Positions 8,318 through 17,398 of a stretch of 64,000 bases of DNA are shown in pieces. The stretch comes from Bacteroidota bacterium (GTDB taxonomy: Bacteria > Bacteroidota > Bacteroidia > J057 > JADKCL01). The stretch spans positions 1-64,000 of the forward strand of contig JADKCL010000010.1 in assembly GCA_016718825.1 (NCBI GenBank), in the 5' to 3' direction. Below the pieces are notes generated by a model. It did not search any database. It saw only the letters and a list, made by a program, of their open reading frames with translations, and was not told where the DNA came from. Positions within the stretch are counted from its first letter, which is position 1, and the number at the start of each line of letters is the position of its first letter. A program made the position numbers and the translations under genes.

Positions 8318-9334
8318 TCAAGTGAATTCCCTGTAAAAGTCGCGAACCTGTTCGTCAGTACCGATGACAAACAGCTTTTCATTGTTGTTGATGGGGAGAT
8401 TGCCATTCGGATTCATGTGAAAATCACCTTTCCCATCTTGAAGACCGAGCACCAAGACTCCGGTGCGTGACCGGATGTTGAGTTCAACCAAGGTCTTGCC
8501 GACAAGCTGCGGCTTGCCCGTGCAGTCGATCATCTCCAGGTTGAGGTGGAACTGTCCCCTGCCGGTCACGAGATCCACAAAATCCATCAAAGCGGGCTTC
8601 GTGAGTACTTTTGCCATTTGCCGGCCACCGAGCACGTTGGGGAGGATCACTTTGTTTGCCCCGGCAATCTCCAGCTTCTTGATCGTGCTTTCATTGCTTG
8701 CGCGGGCCACAATCGGCAAAGTAGCATTCAACTGCCGAATGCCCAGGGTCACAAACACATTGGCTGCATCATCGGCCAAGGCACAGATGGCACCTTTTGC
8801 GACATGGATATTGGCCTGACGCAAAACGTCCTCGTCGGTAGCATCCCCTTTCAGGATCAAGGCATCGGGAAAGTCTTGCAAAAATTGGTCGATGACCTCC
8901 TGATGCATTTCCAAGCCAATGAACGGCGCCTTCTCAGCCATGAGTTCGATGGCCGCCTGCCGGCCGTTCCGCCCGAGCCCGCAGATGATGATGTGGTCGT
9001 GCATCTTACTGATTTCCTTTGTCACGCGGTATCCCTTGATCAAATTCCTGATTTCGCCCTCAACCATAAAAGAGGTGATGGTTGAAACCGTATAGGTGAA
9101 AAATCCGATGGTAAAAATAATCAAAAAGATCACAAAGAGCTTCCCATCGTTGCTGAAGCCTTCTCCGCCGAGCACTTCAAAGCCGACGGTGCTCATCGTG
9201 ATCACGGTCATGTAGGCGGAATCGAGATAGGAATAACCTTCGATCCAATGAAAACCCAAAATCCCGAAGACGAGGGTGAAAAACAATAGAATCACCGCTC
9301 CCAGGAACCGCCTTGCTACTTTGCTTCTGAGCAT
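8318..9334 (-). CDS. Potassium channel with RCK (TrkA-N/TrkA-C) domains
   Basis: The protein has 338 residues. Two transmembrane helices (about 9-30 and 66-90) flank a pore loop with filter-like TVGFE at 49-53. A cytoplasmic RCK domain follows, with the Rossmann motif GLGRNG at 119-124 and NAD-binding features (GDATDEDVL), then a TrkA-C domain at the end. The architecture matches MthK/Kch-type ligand-gated K+ channels. The filter has Phe-Glu where TVGYGD is usual, as seen in some related channels. It lies 70 bases before the radical SAM gene on the same strand, with no functional link apparent. Confidence 0.9.
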   Translation of the reverse strand: MLRSKVARRFLGAVILLFFTLVFGILGFHWIEGYSYLDSAYMTVITMSTVGFEVLGGEGFSNDGKLFVIFLIIFTIGFFTYTVSTITSFMVEGEIRNLIKGYRVTKEISKMHDHIIICGLGRNGRQAAIELMAEKAPFIGLEMHQEVIDQFLQDFPDALILKGDATDEDVLRQANIHVAKGAICALADDAANVFVTLGIRQLNATLPIVARASNESTIKKLEIAGANKVILPNVLGGRQMAKVLTKPALMDFVDLVTGRGQFHLNLEMIDCTGKPQLVGKTLVELNIRSRTGVLVLGLQDGKGDFHMNPNGNLPINNNEKLFVIGTDEQVRDFYREFT

Positions 9335-9411
9335 AGGCGAACAATTTAGGAAGATTTTGGGATTGGAAGAGGTTTGATTAACTTCAACCCTGATTTGGAA
9401 GGTTTACTTTT

Positions 9412-10154
9412 ATGAAGAATACAGTTTTTGCCCTCATTTTGATGCTTGCAGCGTTCCAGCTATCCGCCCAGGTGGGTTTCAACCTGGGTTTCATGGGCGG
9501 ACCGCAATACACGATGATGCTCAACAATCAGCCACTCGAGGCTGGTGGCAAAGGATTCAAGTATGTGCCCACTTTTGGCAGGACAGGTACCTTCAAAATC
9601 GGGTACAACTTTGTTCCGCCAATTGGCTTGCATGTCGGGGTCACCTACTCCGAGCAGGGACAAGACTATACCACGGTGGATTCCGTCGGATTTGAGACAA
9701 GAACCTCTCGCCGTGCGACGTATATCAAGGTGCCAATCCTCTTGCACTTGAGCAGCGCCCCCGGTCCGGTGATGTTTGTGATGGAAATCGGACCACAATT
9801 CGGGCTTTGAGGGATGCGTCCATATCCGTCGCGGGTATTCCACAAACGTATACCTTCCCGACGACCCTGCTGTGGAAAGCCAATGACCTGGAATTTGCCT
9901 GGGCACTGGGAGCTGAATTTTGCGTGACCAAAGGCGTTCACTTTGTGTTGCAACACCGCGGTGACTACGGCATTTTTGACTTTGAGAACAAGGACGTTTC
10001 CAACAATGGGGTTCCGTTTTATGCTGCAGAGCGCAAAAAAGCCAACAACATGGCCTTGAGCATTGTCGGCGGGATGAACTTCATTATCAAGGGTGCACAT
10101 TCCAAAACGACGCGGCACTACAAAGGCCGTACCTGGCGGAACAACTGGCGATGA
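9412..10154 (+). pseudogene. Outer membrane beta-barrel protein, frameshifted
   Basis: The first part, from ATG 9,412, has a signal peptide (MKNTVFALIL...LSAQ) and PorT-like barrel strands, ending at a TGA (9,808-9,810) just after EIGPQFGL. The barrel resumes one base earlier in frame from 9,807 (RDASISVAG...) and runs to 10,154. Adding one T to the TTT at 9,806-9,808 would give FGLLRDASI and one continuous protein of about 247 residues. This is a single-base deletion, either a real mutation or a homopolymer error. Confidence 0.8.
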
Positions 10155-10173
10155 GAAATATTTTTCTAAAAAT

Positions 10174-10205
10174 TTGCCTAGAATAAAAAAATCACCCTAC
10201 CTTTG
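10174..10205 (+). promoter_or_regulatory. Promoter of tRNA-Ala
   Basis: TTG at 10,174-10,176, a 21-base spacer, and TACCTTTG at 10,198-10,205, an exact match to TAnnTTTG. The mature tRNA begins 13 bases downstream. Confidence 0.75.
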
Positions 10206-10215
10206 TCGTCCACAA

Positions 10216-10291
<76 letters not shown>

Positions 10292-10714
10292 CTCCCCAAG
10301 AAAGCAGCTTTTTTGTTGATTATAATTAAAAACTTTTGCGACCAGTTCCACTTTTCCTTTTCCGATTTTGGTGTAAAGCTAACGAACGCATTCGGTTGCT
10401 TTTTGAATCCTACCTTTGGCATTCCCATTTCCCTGGCATTTGACATTTCTATGGTTGGGAATCGTGGAATCATTTCAACGTACTTTTACAAACGGATAAG
10501 AAATATTCGAAGTGGTCTTGAACGCTACGAATTGTGATCTCACTTGGGACAGAGGAGAAGGGTGGCTGTTTGTATTTGACAGGGTTCAAAAAGTAAAGAC
10601 AACATCTTGAAACAATCTTACGAGTAACGATTTCAGGAATGTCCTGCTTCGAGAAGCACGACCGAATTCAAGGGCGGGTGTTCAGACCTGTGTAATCTTG
10701 GAGCAACGCGAATT
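10292..10714. other. Intergenic region, nothing recognised
   Basis: About 420 bases between tRNA-Ala and the DUF2490 gene. A T-run at about 10,309-10,314 may end the tRNA transcript. No open frame with coding character and no clear repeat was seen. Confidence 0.5.
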
Positions 10715-11428
10715 TTGAAAATAGGGAATTCCCGATCTCAGAATCGTCGAACATCCCTATTCTCCCTTTTGTTCACTCCTCGTTTCCTTGTGGTATGCGC
10801 CCAAACCCATGCCCCATTACAGGGGTGGTGGCAATTCTATTTCAAACACAAGACGGAATCCAATTGGATTGTAGAAGCAGATGCCGGATACCGCGTACAA
10901 TCAGCGCATTTGGAACCCGGTACAGCATTGGCAAGGGTCGGATTTGGAAGGCAATTCAAGGACTTTTCGTTGATTGCGGGGGCAGCATGGTTTGAATCTT
11001 GGCCCCTGTCGGGTAGCGGTCAGGAATCCGGCGAATTTCGCTTGTTCCAGAAATTGATTTTGCCACAAAAGCTTGGTCCGGTGAGCCTCAGCCATATTTA
11101 CCGCGCCGAGGAGCGGTGGCTGCAACAACCCCTTCGAAGTCAATACCAGTTGCAACTCAGGTTGCGGTATCAGCTGCAGGCCATTTATAACTTCAAAAAC
11201 TTCGCCCTCCTTGGTGCGAAACCCTATCTCAATGGACATGCCGAGATGTTTGCCGTACCCAACAAGCAGGTCTTCAGCCAATTCCGCCTTTTTGGAGGCA
11301 CCGGATTGAACTGGAAAGACCGTTGGCGGTTCGAACTTGATTATCTGGCCATTTGGTTGCCTGCCAAAACAACGGGGAACCCCATTCCCGGCCATGCCTT
11401 GCGGATGAACCTGCTGCTGAATCTCTAA
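10715..11428 (+). CDS. DUF2490 family protein (secreted beta-barrel-like)
   Basis: The protein has up to 237 residues. The pattern WWQFYFKHKTESNW near the mature N-terminus, then YRAEERWLQQ in the middle and a C-terminal strand ending in LNLLLNL, matches DUF2490, a family thought to form outer-membrane barrels. Residues about 13-29 are hydrophobic and could be a signal peptide ending at VCAQ. The start is uncertain: no ATG precedes the signal-like segment, so the TTG at 10,715 is the best available. The function is unknown. Confidence 0.7.
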   Translation: MKIGNSRSQNRRTSLFSLLFTPRFLVVCAQTHAPLQGWWQFYFKHKTESNWIVEADAGYRVQSAHLEPGTALARVGFGRQFKDFSLIAGAAWFESWPLSGSGQESGEFRLFQKLILPQKLGPVSLSHIYRAEERWLQQPLRSQYQLQLRLRYQLQAIYNFKNFALLGAKPYLNGHAEMFAVPNKQVFSQFRLFGGTGLNWKDRWRFELDYLAIWLPAKTTGNPIPGHALRMNLLLNL

Positions 11429-11548
11429 ACTTTCGCTTGCGGCGATCGCTTTTTCCGGCTACAAATACATAATTTTGACCTCCTTGCGCAGCGTTTTCGC
11501 AGCGGACAAAAAAGCCGCTGCGTATGCCGACCGAGGCAGAGGCAATCA

Positions 11549-11818
11549 ATGAATTCGATCAATCGGATTTTCAAGGAAATGTTTTGGTTGGCACTCGTGG
11601 GCGCCATCACGATTGGCATAGACGTCTTCGTGCCGCGTCCCTGGATGGGGGCATTTTGGACGAGTCCATTGCCCAACACGCGTGGCCCTGTCTGGGTCAA
11701 TGTAAATTCCACTTGGGTCTGGCACTTGGGCGTATTCTTTACCGTTTTGACCGCGGTCCTTCTTCTGAGATTGTTGTTTTGGCTCCTGTCCCGAAAAAAG
11801 AAGAATCCCTCCGTATGA
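11549..11818 (+). CDS. Small two-helix membrane protein upstream of beta-lactamase
   Basis: The protein has 89 residues with hydrophobic helices at about 11-27 and 59-80 and a basic C-terminus (SRKKKNPSV). Its stop codon overlaps the start of the beta-lactamase gene in an ATGA, so the two are likely translationally coupled. No family is recognised. Coupling suggests a role linked to the lactamase or its membrane environment, but this is inference. Although small, the frame is credible because of the overlap and the clear membrane topology. Confidence 0.65.
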   Translation: MNSINRIFKEMFWLALVGAITIGIDVFVPRPWMGAFWTSPLPNTRGPVWVNVNSTWVWHLGVFFTVLTAVLLLRLLFWLLSRKKKNPSV

Positions 11819-12639
11819 AATACCTGCTCTTCACAACCGCGCTTTTCTTGCCGTTGCTTTTGCTCACCGGCTGCAAAACTTCGACGGCCTCCTCCTCCCC
11901 CGCTGGTACCGACAATCCCGAATGGGCCAAGGAATTTTCACAATTGGGTGTGGACGGTACGTTTGTACTGTATGATCCGAGTTCGGGAAAATGGCAATTC
12001 CACAACCGCGAACGGGCTGCGCGTGCATTTTTGCCTGCATCGACCTTCAAGATTTTCAACTCCTTGGTGGGTCTGCAGACCAAGGCCGTGGCCAATGATT
12101 CCGTCCTTTTTAAATGGGATGGCAAGGTACGCGGCTGGGAAAAATGGGACATGGATCAGACGATGAAAACCGCCTTTCAGTATTCCTGCGTTTGGTATTA
12201 TCAGGAATTGGCGCGGCGAATCGGAACCGAAAAAATGCAGCATTGGCTGGACAAGGTCGGGTATGGCAATGCCCAAATCGGCAACAAAGTCGATGAATTC
12301 TGGCTGGATGGAACGCTTTCGATTTCGGCGATCGCGCAAGTAGCGTTTCTGACAAAGTTGGAAGCGATGAAATTGCCATTTTCCAAGTCCGTCCAGGCCA
12401 ACGTACACCGTCTGATGCTGGCCGAGGAAGGCCAAGACTGGAAGCTCTATGGCAAAACCGGCTGGGGCGACCACGGCAATCGGCAAATCGGGTGGTATGT
12501 GGGATTTCTCCGGAGTGGTACAGCCAAACGCATTTTTGCCCTGAACATGGACATCCACGAGGACGAGGATGCCGAATATCGCAAGGTATTGTCGCGGAAG
12601 ATTCTCAAAGCAGAAGGCTTGATGCCTGGTGCTGAGTAG
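11815..12639 (+). CDS. Class D (OXA-like) beta-lactamase, lipoprotein
   Basis: The 274-residue protein carries all class D active-site motifs: STFK at 76-79 (nucleophile Ser76, Lys79 for carboxylation), SCV at 124-126, YGN at 150-152, omega-loop FWLDG at 162-166 with the Trp equivalent to OXA Trp154, and KTG at 214-216. A lipobox LLTGC (Cys20) predicts membrane anchoring. It would hydrolyse beta-lactams in the periplasm. ATG 11,815 overlaps the upstream small gene by 4 bases. No insertion sequence or integron feature is nearby, so it looks chromosomal and intrinsic. The substrate range cannot be read from sequence. Confidence 0.93.
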   Translation: MKYLLFTTALFLPLLLLTGCKTSTASSSPAGTDNPEWAKEFSQLGVDGTFVLYDPSSGKWQFHNRERAARAFLPASTFKIFNSLVGLQTKAVANDSVLFKWDGKVRGWEKWDMDQTMKTAFQYSCVWYYQELARRIGTEKMQHWLDKVGYGNAQIGNKVDEFWLDGTLSISAIAQVAFLTKLEAMKLPFSKSVQANVHRLMLAEEGQDWKLYGKTGWGDHGNRQIGWYVGFLRSGTAKRIFALNMDIHEDEDAEYRKVLSRKILKAEGLMPGAE

Positions 12640-12699
12640 GGTAAAATCCGGAAAAGCGCGTCCTGCACATGGCAAATTCCCGTTTGGCATCAAATTCGC

Positions 12700-12707
12700 T
12701 ATCTTTG
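12700..12707 (+). promoter_or_regulatory. -7 promoter element of the Sel1-repeat gene
   Basis: TATCTTTG matches TAnnTTTG exactly and ends 4 bases before the ATG at 12,712, implying a nearly leaderless transcript. No well-spaced -33 TTG is seen. Confidence 0.55.
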
Positions 12708-12711
12708 TCGC

Positions 12712-13509
12712 ATGAAAAAGACGCTGTTGCTGGCCATCTGCATGGTTCTGGCCACTTTTTTGAATGGGAAGGCGCAAACGCCTGCTTACCGCTTGAAGGC
12801 TTGGGCTGGAGATTCCGCCGCGATGTTGCAACTCAGTGAGGCATTCATGTTTGGCAAAAGCGTCGAAAAAAGCGAAGATTCGGCCAAATTCTACGTCAAA
12901 AAAGCCGCAGACAAGGGATTGGCCGATGCGCAATTCCTTCTCGGAACCGAATTGTTGGTGGATGTTTTTTCATCTGCCAACTATGCCAAGGGTGTATCGA
13001 TGCTTAAAAAAGCCGCCGATCAAGGGCATGTCGATGCGCAATTTCGCCTGTCGGAGGTGCATCGCTCCAAAGGTCGTGGCAACGTGAGCGACACATACTA
13101 TGACATCAAAAAAGCCTACGCTTACGGCGAATTGGCAGCGAATCAGGGCCTTCCAGAGGCATTGATGTATTGCGCCGAAGCCCGTATCGCAGGTACCGGA
13201 ACGACCAAAAACGATTCGATCGCCTCTGCCTTCTTTCGCCGTGCAGCCGATGAAAAAAATTATGTCCCCGCGATCATCCGCATGGGCGATATGTATTTTG
13301 AAGGACGCGTCACCAAACAGGTGGAGCCCTTCATCGCCGTCGAATGGTACCGCAAAGCATTGACCTTCAGACATGCCAATATCGATCAGAAGGGCCGCGC
13401 AGAGCAAGGGATCCACAACGTCGACAACTTTTTCAAGGCGATTCAAAATACCTATTTGGAATCGAATCCTGCCCTCCCCTTCGGGATGTTCAGCTACAAA
13501 ATCAGATAG
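12712..13509 (+). CDS. Secreted Sel1-like repeat protein
   Basis: The 265-residue protein has a signal peptide (MKKTLLLAIC...GKAQ, cleavage about residue 21). Several Sel1-type TPR-like repeats of about 36 residues follow, recognisable by AKFYVKKAADKGLADAQFLLG, VSMLKKAADQGHVDAQFRL, AYGELAANQGLPEALMYCA and SAFFRRAADEKNYVPAIIRMGDMYFEG. Sel1 proteins are scaffolds for protein-protein contacts. The export signal suggests a periplasmic role. No specific partner is indicated by the neighbours. Confidence 0.85.
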   Translation: MKKTLLLAICMVLATFLNGKAQTPAYRLKAWAGDSAAMLQLSEAFMFGKSVEKSEDSAKFYVKKAADKGLADAQFLLGTELLVDVFSSANYAKGVSMLKKAADQGHVDAQFRLSEVHRSKGRGNVSDTYYDIKKAYAYGELAANQGLPEALMYCAEARIAGTGTTKNDSIASAFFRRAADEKNYVPAIIRMGDMYFEGRVTKQVEPFIAVEWYRKALTFRHANIDQKGRAEQGIHNVDNFFKAIQNTYLESNPALPFGMFSYKIR

Positions 13510-13556
13510 GCTTTTTTTGCTAAATTGGTAGCTTGAAACTGAAAATCAATCGTTTG

Positions 13557-14756
13557 ATGCAAAAGAGATTCGGCCATTCCGGAGTTTTGGCAATGTTATG
13601 TTTGAGTTGCGGATTGCTGTTTGCAGCCTGCGGACCGGTCGATGCCCACAACAATGACGCTGAAAACGCCATCCCAAAACCCGATTCGATTGTCAAAATC
13701 ACCATTCGCGCCGTCGGTGACTTGATGTGCCATGCACCGCAGTTTGAATATGCAAGACTGGGGACGGATACCTTCGATTTTCGCCGTTGTTATGCCGAAG
13801 TGGCTGATTACCTGAAAGGTGCAGACTTCACCATCGGCAATATCGAAACCGTTTTTGCGGGTCCGACAGCAAAATACACGGGTTATCCGACGTTCAATTC
13901 GCCGGAAGACTATCTGGATGCGGTCAAGGAGGCAGGATTTGACTTTTTGGTAACGGCGAACAACCACAGCCTGGACCGGGGCGGAAACGGCGCCTTCAAA
14001 ACGCTGGACGTACTCGACAAATACGGATTTGACCATACCGGGACCTACCGTTCGCCGGCTGACCGGGACTCGATCCGTATCGTCAACGTGAAGGGGATTT
14101 CCATGGCGATTCTGAATTACACCTACGGCACAAATGGCATTCCCATTCCCAAGGACAAACCGTGGATCATCAATTTGACCGATACGCTCCTCATCGAAAA
14201 GGATGTTTTGGCGGCGCGCGCGCTCAAGCCGGACCTTGTGGTCGTTTCTTTTCACTGGGGATTGGAATATCAACACGAGCCTTGCGACTCGCAACGCATT
14301 CAATTTGAGGCAGCTGCGGCTGCAGGCGCCGATTTGATCCTCGGTTCGCATCCCCACGTCATTCAGCCCGTCGAATATTACAAAACAGCCGCGAATGCCA
14401 GCTTGGATACCGGATTTGTCGCTTGGTCCATGGGGAATTTCATCTCCAACCAAAACCAACGTTATTGCGATGCCGGCGTGATCCTGAACATCGAATTGAC
14501 CAAAAACGTGACCAAGGATTCGATTTGGATCAGTGATACGGGTTATTTGCCCACTTGGGTCTTCCGTGGGCAGCATCCCAAGCAGCATATTCACACAATC
14601 TTGCCTGCCGAACGGTACCTGCAAGACACCGCTTATACCTACATTCTTGCTGATTCGAAGGCGAAAATGAAACAGGCGTTTGAGGATACCGACAAATACA
14701 TCAACCTCTACGGGAAGATCCGGCGGGTGGATTTGAAGGAAGCCTTTGGCGAATAG
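13557..14756 (+). CDS. CapA family lipoprotein (metallophosphatase fold)
   Basis: About 399 residues. The N-terminal lipobox LFAAC (Cys25) predicts a lipoprotein. The CapA/PgsA metallophosphatase motifs appear in order: AVGDLMCH, GNIETVF, TANNHSLDRG, SFHWGLEYQ, GSHPHVIQP and SMGNFISNQ. Related proteins act in poly-gamma-glutamate capsule synthesis, but no pgsB/C neighbours are present, so the substrate is unknown. ATG 13,557 is preferred over an in-frame TTG at 13,533. The gene is convergent with the amine oxidase, with only 6 bases between the stop codons. Confidence 0.87.
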   Translation: MQKRFGHSGVLAMLCLSCGLLFAACGPVDAHNNDAENAIPKPDSIVKITIRAVGDLMCHAPQFEYARLGTDTFDFRRCYAEVADYLKGADFTIGNIETVFAGPTAKYTGYPTFNSPEDYLDAVKEAGFDFLVTANNHSLDRGGNGAFKTLDVLDKYGFDHTGTYRSPADRDSIRIVNVKGISMAILNYTYGTNGIPIPKDKPWIINLTDTLLIEKDVLAARALKPDLVVVSFHWGLEYQHEPCDSQRIQFEAAAAAGADLILGSHPHVIQPVEYYKTAANASLDTGFVAWSMGNFISNQNQRYCDAGVILNIELTKNVTKDSIWISDTGYLPTWVFRGQHPKQHIHTILPAERYLQDTAYTYILADSKAKMKQAFEDTDKYINLYGKIRRVDLKEAFGE

Positions 14757-14762
14757 GGATTT

Positions 14763-16115
14763 CTATTTTTCCATGATCCAATTCGCGGCGCGCACGCCGG
14801 AATGGAAGGCGCCATGCGCTGTGCCTGCGCCCTCGCGCACGGTCGCTTCGCCCGCGAAAAACACACGCTTTTCAGGCTGGGCAAGGAAATCCCGGTTCAC
14901 GGGTTCGACGCCTGCTGGCAAATAGGAAAACGCACCCTTGCTGAATTTTTCGGATCCCCAGCGCGAAAAGCGCATGTCAACGGGCATGGAGGCATCCTCA
15001 AACAGTTTGTAAAGGATTTGATGCATCATCACCGTGACGTCCATATCCTCCTGTTTTTCAATGCTTTTAGAGAATTCGTTTCCTAAAATTGAAATCAGGT
15101 AGGGTTTACCTGCAGCGTGCGCCCAGTTCAAAAAGAGTGGAAATTCGCCTTTGTGTTTGGACATATAGCCGATGAAGTCGCGGTCGGTAGGCCAAAATGC
15201 CTTGTCAAACCGCATCGCAATCTTGTTGATGTTCCCAACACCGAGCTTCTTGATGGCATTTTTCTTTGCCGTGGAAAAGGCAGGGTCAAACCGCACGTCG
15301 CCGTCTTTGAGCACACCAAGCGGAAGGGTGACGATCACAAAATCGCCTTCAAAATCCTCTCCGGCAGTCGTCACGGTTGCACGCTGATCGTCCTGCCGGA
15401 TGACCAAGGCCTTTTGTCCAAAGCGGACGTCGATTCCCAAGGCCAATTTTTCCATCACCTTCCCAAATCCGGAGGTGAGCAGCAAATCGTCTTCGTTGAA
15501 GGCAATGCCATCGTCTGCAGCTGCTGCGACCAAACTCAATTCGGCACCTTTGTAGAGTTCCAACATGGAAATCCGCCACTCCAAGGCCTGGCGCAGCGGC
15601 TCGACAATTTTCTCCGAATCGACAATTTCATCGACGGCTTGCCGCATGTTCATGCCCATCTCGGCCTTGCTCCAGGCCTTGTTGGCCTTTTTGAGCACCT
15701 TTTCGGCCTGGGCAAAATGGCTTTCGCGGTCGGTATCGGGCAGCGGATGGCCCTCTGAATCAAACAGGTAATAGTTGCCGTAGTTGGTGTTTTTGACACC
15801 CAACCGATGTTCGGAGACAATTGCCGTGAGCGGATTGGTTTTGCTATGGTGGATCCAACTTGCACCCAAATCGATGGGGGCTCCCATCGACGAATCGGTC
15901 CAAATACGTCCGCCGATGCGGTCGCGCGCCTCGACGACCACAACTTCGTGTCCGGCATCCTTCAGCGCACGGGCGGCACCGATTCCCGCAATGCCTGCAC
16001 CGACGATGATCACGCGCTTCGTTCCGCCAAATCGGCGGCGATGCGTGCCAACGCTTGCCAGCAATAAGCTCGCGGAGCCCATTCCCAGCAACTTGATGAA
16101 TTCTGATCTTCTCAT
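14763..16115 (-). CDS. Flavin monoamine/polyamine oxidase-like protein
   Basis: The 450-residue protein has an FAD-binding GxGxxG motif (VIIVGAGIAGIGAARAL, about 35-51), then EARDRIGGRI, a central substrate domain, and the C-terminal FAD signature FFAGEATVREGAGTAHGAF, typical of amine oxidases. The N-terminus MRRSEFIKLLG followed by a hydrophobic stretch resembles an export signal, perhaps Tat, although the spacing in RRSEF is not the classical RRxF. It would oxidise amines with release of hydrogen peroxide. The substrate is unknown. Confidence 0.88.
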   Translation of the reverse strand: MRRSEFIKLLGMGSASLLLASVGTHRRRFGGTKRVIIVGAGIAGIGAARALKDAGHEVVVVEARDRIGGRIWTDSSMGAPIDLGASWIHHSKTNPLTAIVSEHRLGVKNTNYGNYYLFDSEGHPLPDTDRESHFAQAEKVLKKANKAWSKAEMGMNMRQAVDEIVDSEKIVEPLRQALEWRISMLELYKGAELSLVAAAADDGIAFNEDDLLLTSGFGKVMEKLALGIDVRFGQKALVIRQDDQRATVTTAGEDFEGDFVIVTLPLGVLKDGDVRFDPAFSTAKKNAIKKLGVGNINKIAMRFDKAFWPTDRDFIGYMSKHKGEFPLFLNWAHAAGKPYLISILGNEFSKSIEKQEDMDVTVMMHQILYKLFEDASMPVDMRFSRWGSEKFSKGAFSYLPAGVEPVNRDFLAQPEKRVFFAGEATVREGAGTAHGAFHSGVRAANWIMEK

Positions 16116-16541
16116 GCCAATCCAGAGATCCTCATTACCAAGGACCTACAACAAAACCTCCTCAAAATGTATGCCCGCGGAAACAGCAGCGACCGACAGG
16201 CATTGAAAACGGCAAGATAGGGCTATTTCCACATCCGATATCAACATGCGGATAAGCCCACCGCCTACAATAATGATCAACGATTGTTCGTGGGAACATT
16301 CATTGATAGGCCAATATACGTAATCCACAATCCACATGCTATCCACATTGCTTAGAAAAATGTGCAGCAAATTTGTTGATAAGTCAAAATGCAGAAACCG
16401 GCCGGACTGTGACATGGGAGTACTAAAAATGGGGGAGGTGGAGACCAACGAAAAGCTGAAGTCAATGGAGTTTGGACAGAAAAGGTTTCGCGGAGGGATT
16501 CCACCGGACGGCAGGGCCGACAAATGCCGGAAAGTTGGCAC
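16116..16541. other. Intergenic region, nothing recognised
   Basis: About 425 bases upstream of the amine oxidase gene. Open frames on both strands lack coding character. Only the tRNA-Cys terminator at its right end is recognisable. Confidence 0.5.
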
Positions 16542-16575
16542 AAAAAAAAAATCGGATTCCTAAGAACCCGATTTT
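16542..16575 (-). terminator. Terminator of tRNA-Cys
   Basis: Read on the minus strand, an 8-bp stem (16,568-16,575 with 16,548-16,555) is followed by a run of about ten T. It begins 4 bases after the tRNA end. Confidence 0.85.
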
Positions 16576-16578
16576 GTG

Positions 16579-16649
16579 AGGCGACGAGCGGATTCGAACC
16601 GCTGTACGAGGTTTTGCAGACCTCTGCCTAGCCGCTCGGCCACGTCGCC
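16579..16649 (-). tRNA. tRNA-Cys (anticodon GCA)
   Basis: A 71-base cloverleaf: acceptor ggcgacg/cgtcgcc, anticodon stem aggtc with loop containing tgcaa (GCA), and T-arm with ggttcgaatcc. CCA is not encoded. It is followed by a strong terminator. Confidence 0.95.
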
Positions 16650-16667
16650 GTTTTTCCGAATGGATTG

Positions 16668-16698
16668 CAAGGTTAAGGAAGAAATCTCAAATGGGCAA
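16668..16698 (-). promoter_or_regulatory. Promoter of tRNA-Cys
   Basis: On the minus strand, TTG (16,698-16,696), a 20-base spacer, and TAACCTTG (16,675-16,668), 18 bases before the tRNA. The element lies inside the 3' end of the ModA-like gene. Confidence 0.6.
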
Positions 16699-17398
16699 GT
16701 ATTGCCTTTGATTTTTCTGAATTCGACAACGCAAAAAAATCCTCAGCCAATGGCTTGTGGGGGGCATTTTGCATCAATATCGACGTAAATGCGTTGGTAA
16801 TCAAAGGCCCTTGTTGCTCGATTTGGAAGCCTGCGGCATGTTGGCGGGCAAAATGAACAGGTAAAAAACCTTTCGCCACCCAGCCCCGCAGCAGGTAATC
16901 CGTTGCTTGCCGCTGGAAATTCGCATAAAGCAGCCGGTCTTTGGGAATCGCATTCGCCCATGTTGTCTGATCGGTATACAACCGCATCGGCCGGTCGCTC
17001 GCCTCCACCATCACGGCGTTTTCGGTTTTCATGGTGCGTTGCTGTGCCGTTGGCAGGCTGTCCTTCCTCGAAATGAGCACTACCTGGGAAGGCGCCATCG
17101 TCGATTCCTCAGCAATTTGCTTTCGAAAATCCGCCTGCTGATACCATTCGCAGCCAAAACAAAGAAAAACATCGACAGGCTGCCCAAATCGAATATGCTG
17201 CACGATCACCTCCGAAGAAAGGACTTTCAGTTGAATGTCCGTTTCAGGATGCGCAGCTTGGAACTGCGCCACGAGACTGTCTGCAAATTCGGCGAGCCAA
17301 GGATCGGCATAAACGACAAGGCGGTTTTGATTTGCACAACCAACGAGGAAAACGATGGCGAGGCAAAACGCAGCGATATGACGCGCCAACGGATTCAT
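16673..17398 (-). CDS. ModA-like substrate-binding lipoprotein
   Basis: The 241-residue protein has a lipobox FLVGC (Cys21). The body resembles periplasmic molybdate-binding ModA: VVYADPWLAEF, LVAQFQAAHP, VLSSEVIVQHI, QPVDVFLCFG and VVLISRKDS. ModA normally has smaller residues around the oxyanion site and this sequence is divergent, so the ligand is uncertain. No permease or ATPase gene is adjacent. The start at 17,398 overlaps the folB stop by 4 bases (ATGA), so it is the last gene of the folP operon, an unusual place for it. Confidence 0.7.
   Translation of the reverse strand: MNPLARHIAAFCLAIVFLVGCANQNRLVVYADPWLAEFADSLVAQFQAAHPETDIQLKVLSSEVIVQHIRFGQPVDVFLCFGCEWYQQADFRKQIAEESTMAPSQVVLISRKDSLPTAQQRTMKTENAVMVEASDRPMRLYTDQTTWANAIPKDRLLYANFQRQATDYLLRGWVAKGFLPVHFARQHAAGFQIEQQGPLITNAFTSILMQNAPHKPLAEDFFALSNSEKSKAILAHLRFLP

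Noticed and set aside
9801..9814. Programmed -1 frameshift in the beta-barrel gene
   Set aside because: The site gggctttga does not fit the X XXY YYZ slippery pattern, and no downstream pseudoknot is apparent; a one-base deletion is simpler.
12970..13446. Minus-strand frame opposite the Sel1-repeat gene
   Set aside because: Antisense to a well-supported gene; no family features.
14763..16115. Tat signal on the amine oxidase
   Set aside because: The RRSEFIK start resembles a Tat motif, but the Phe is one position too far from the Arg pair, so it was mentioned only as possible.
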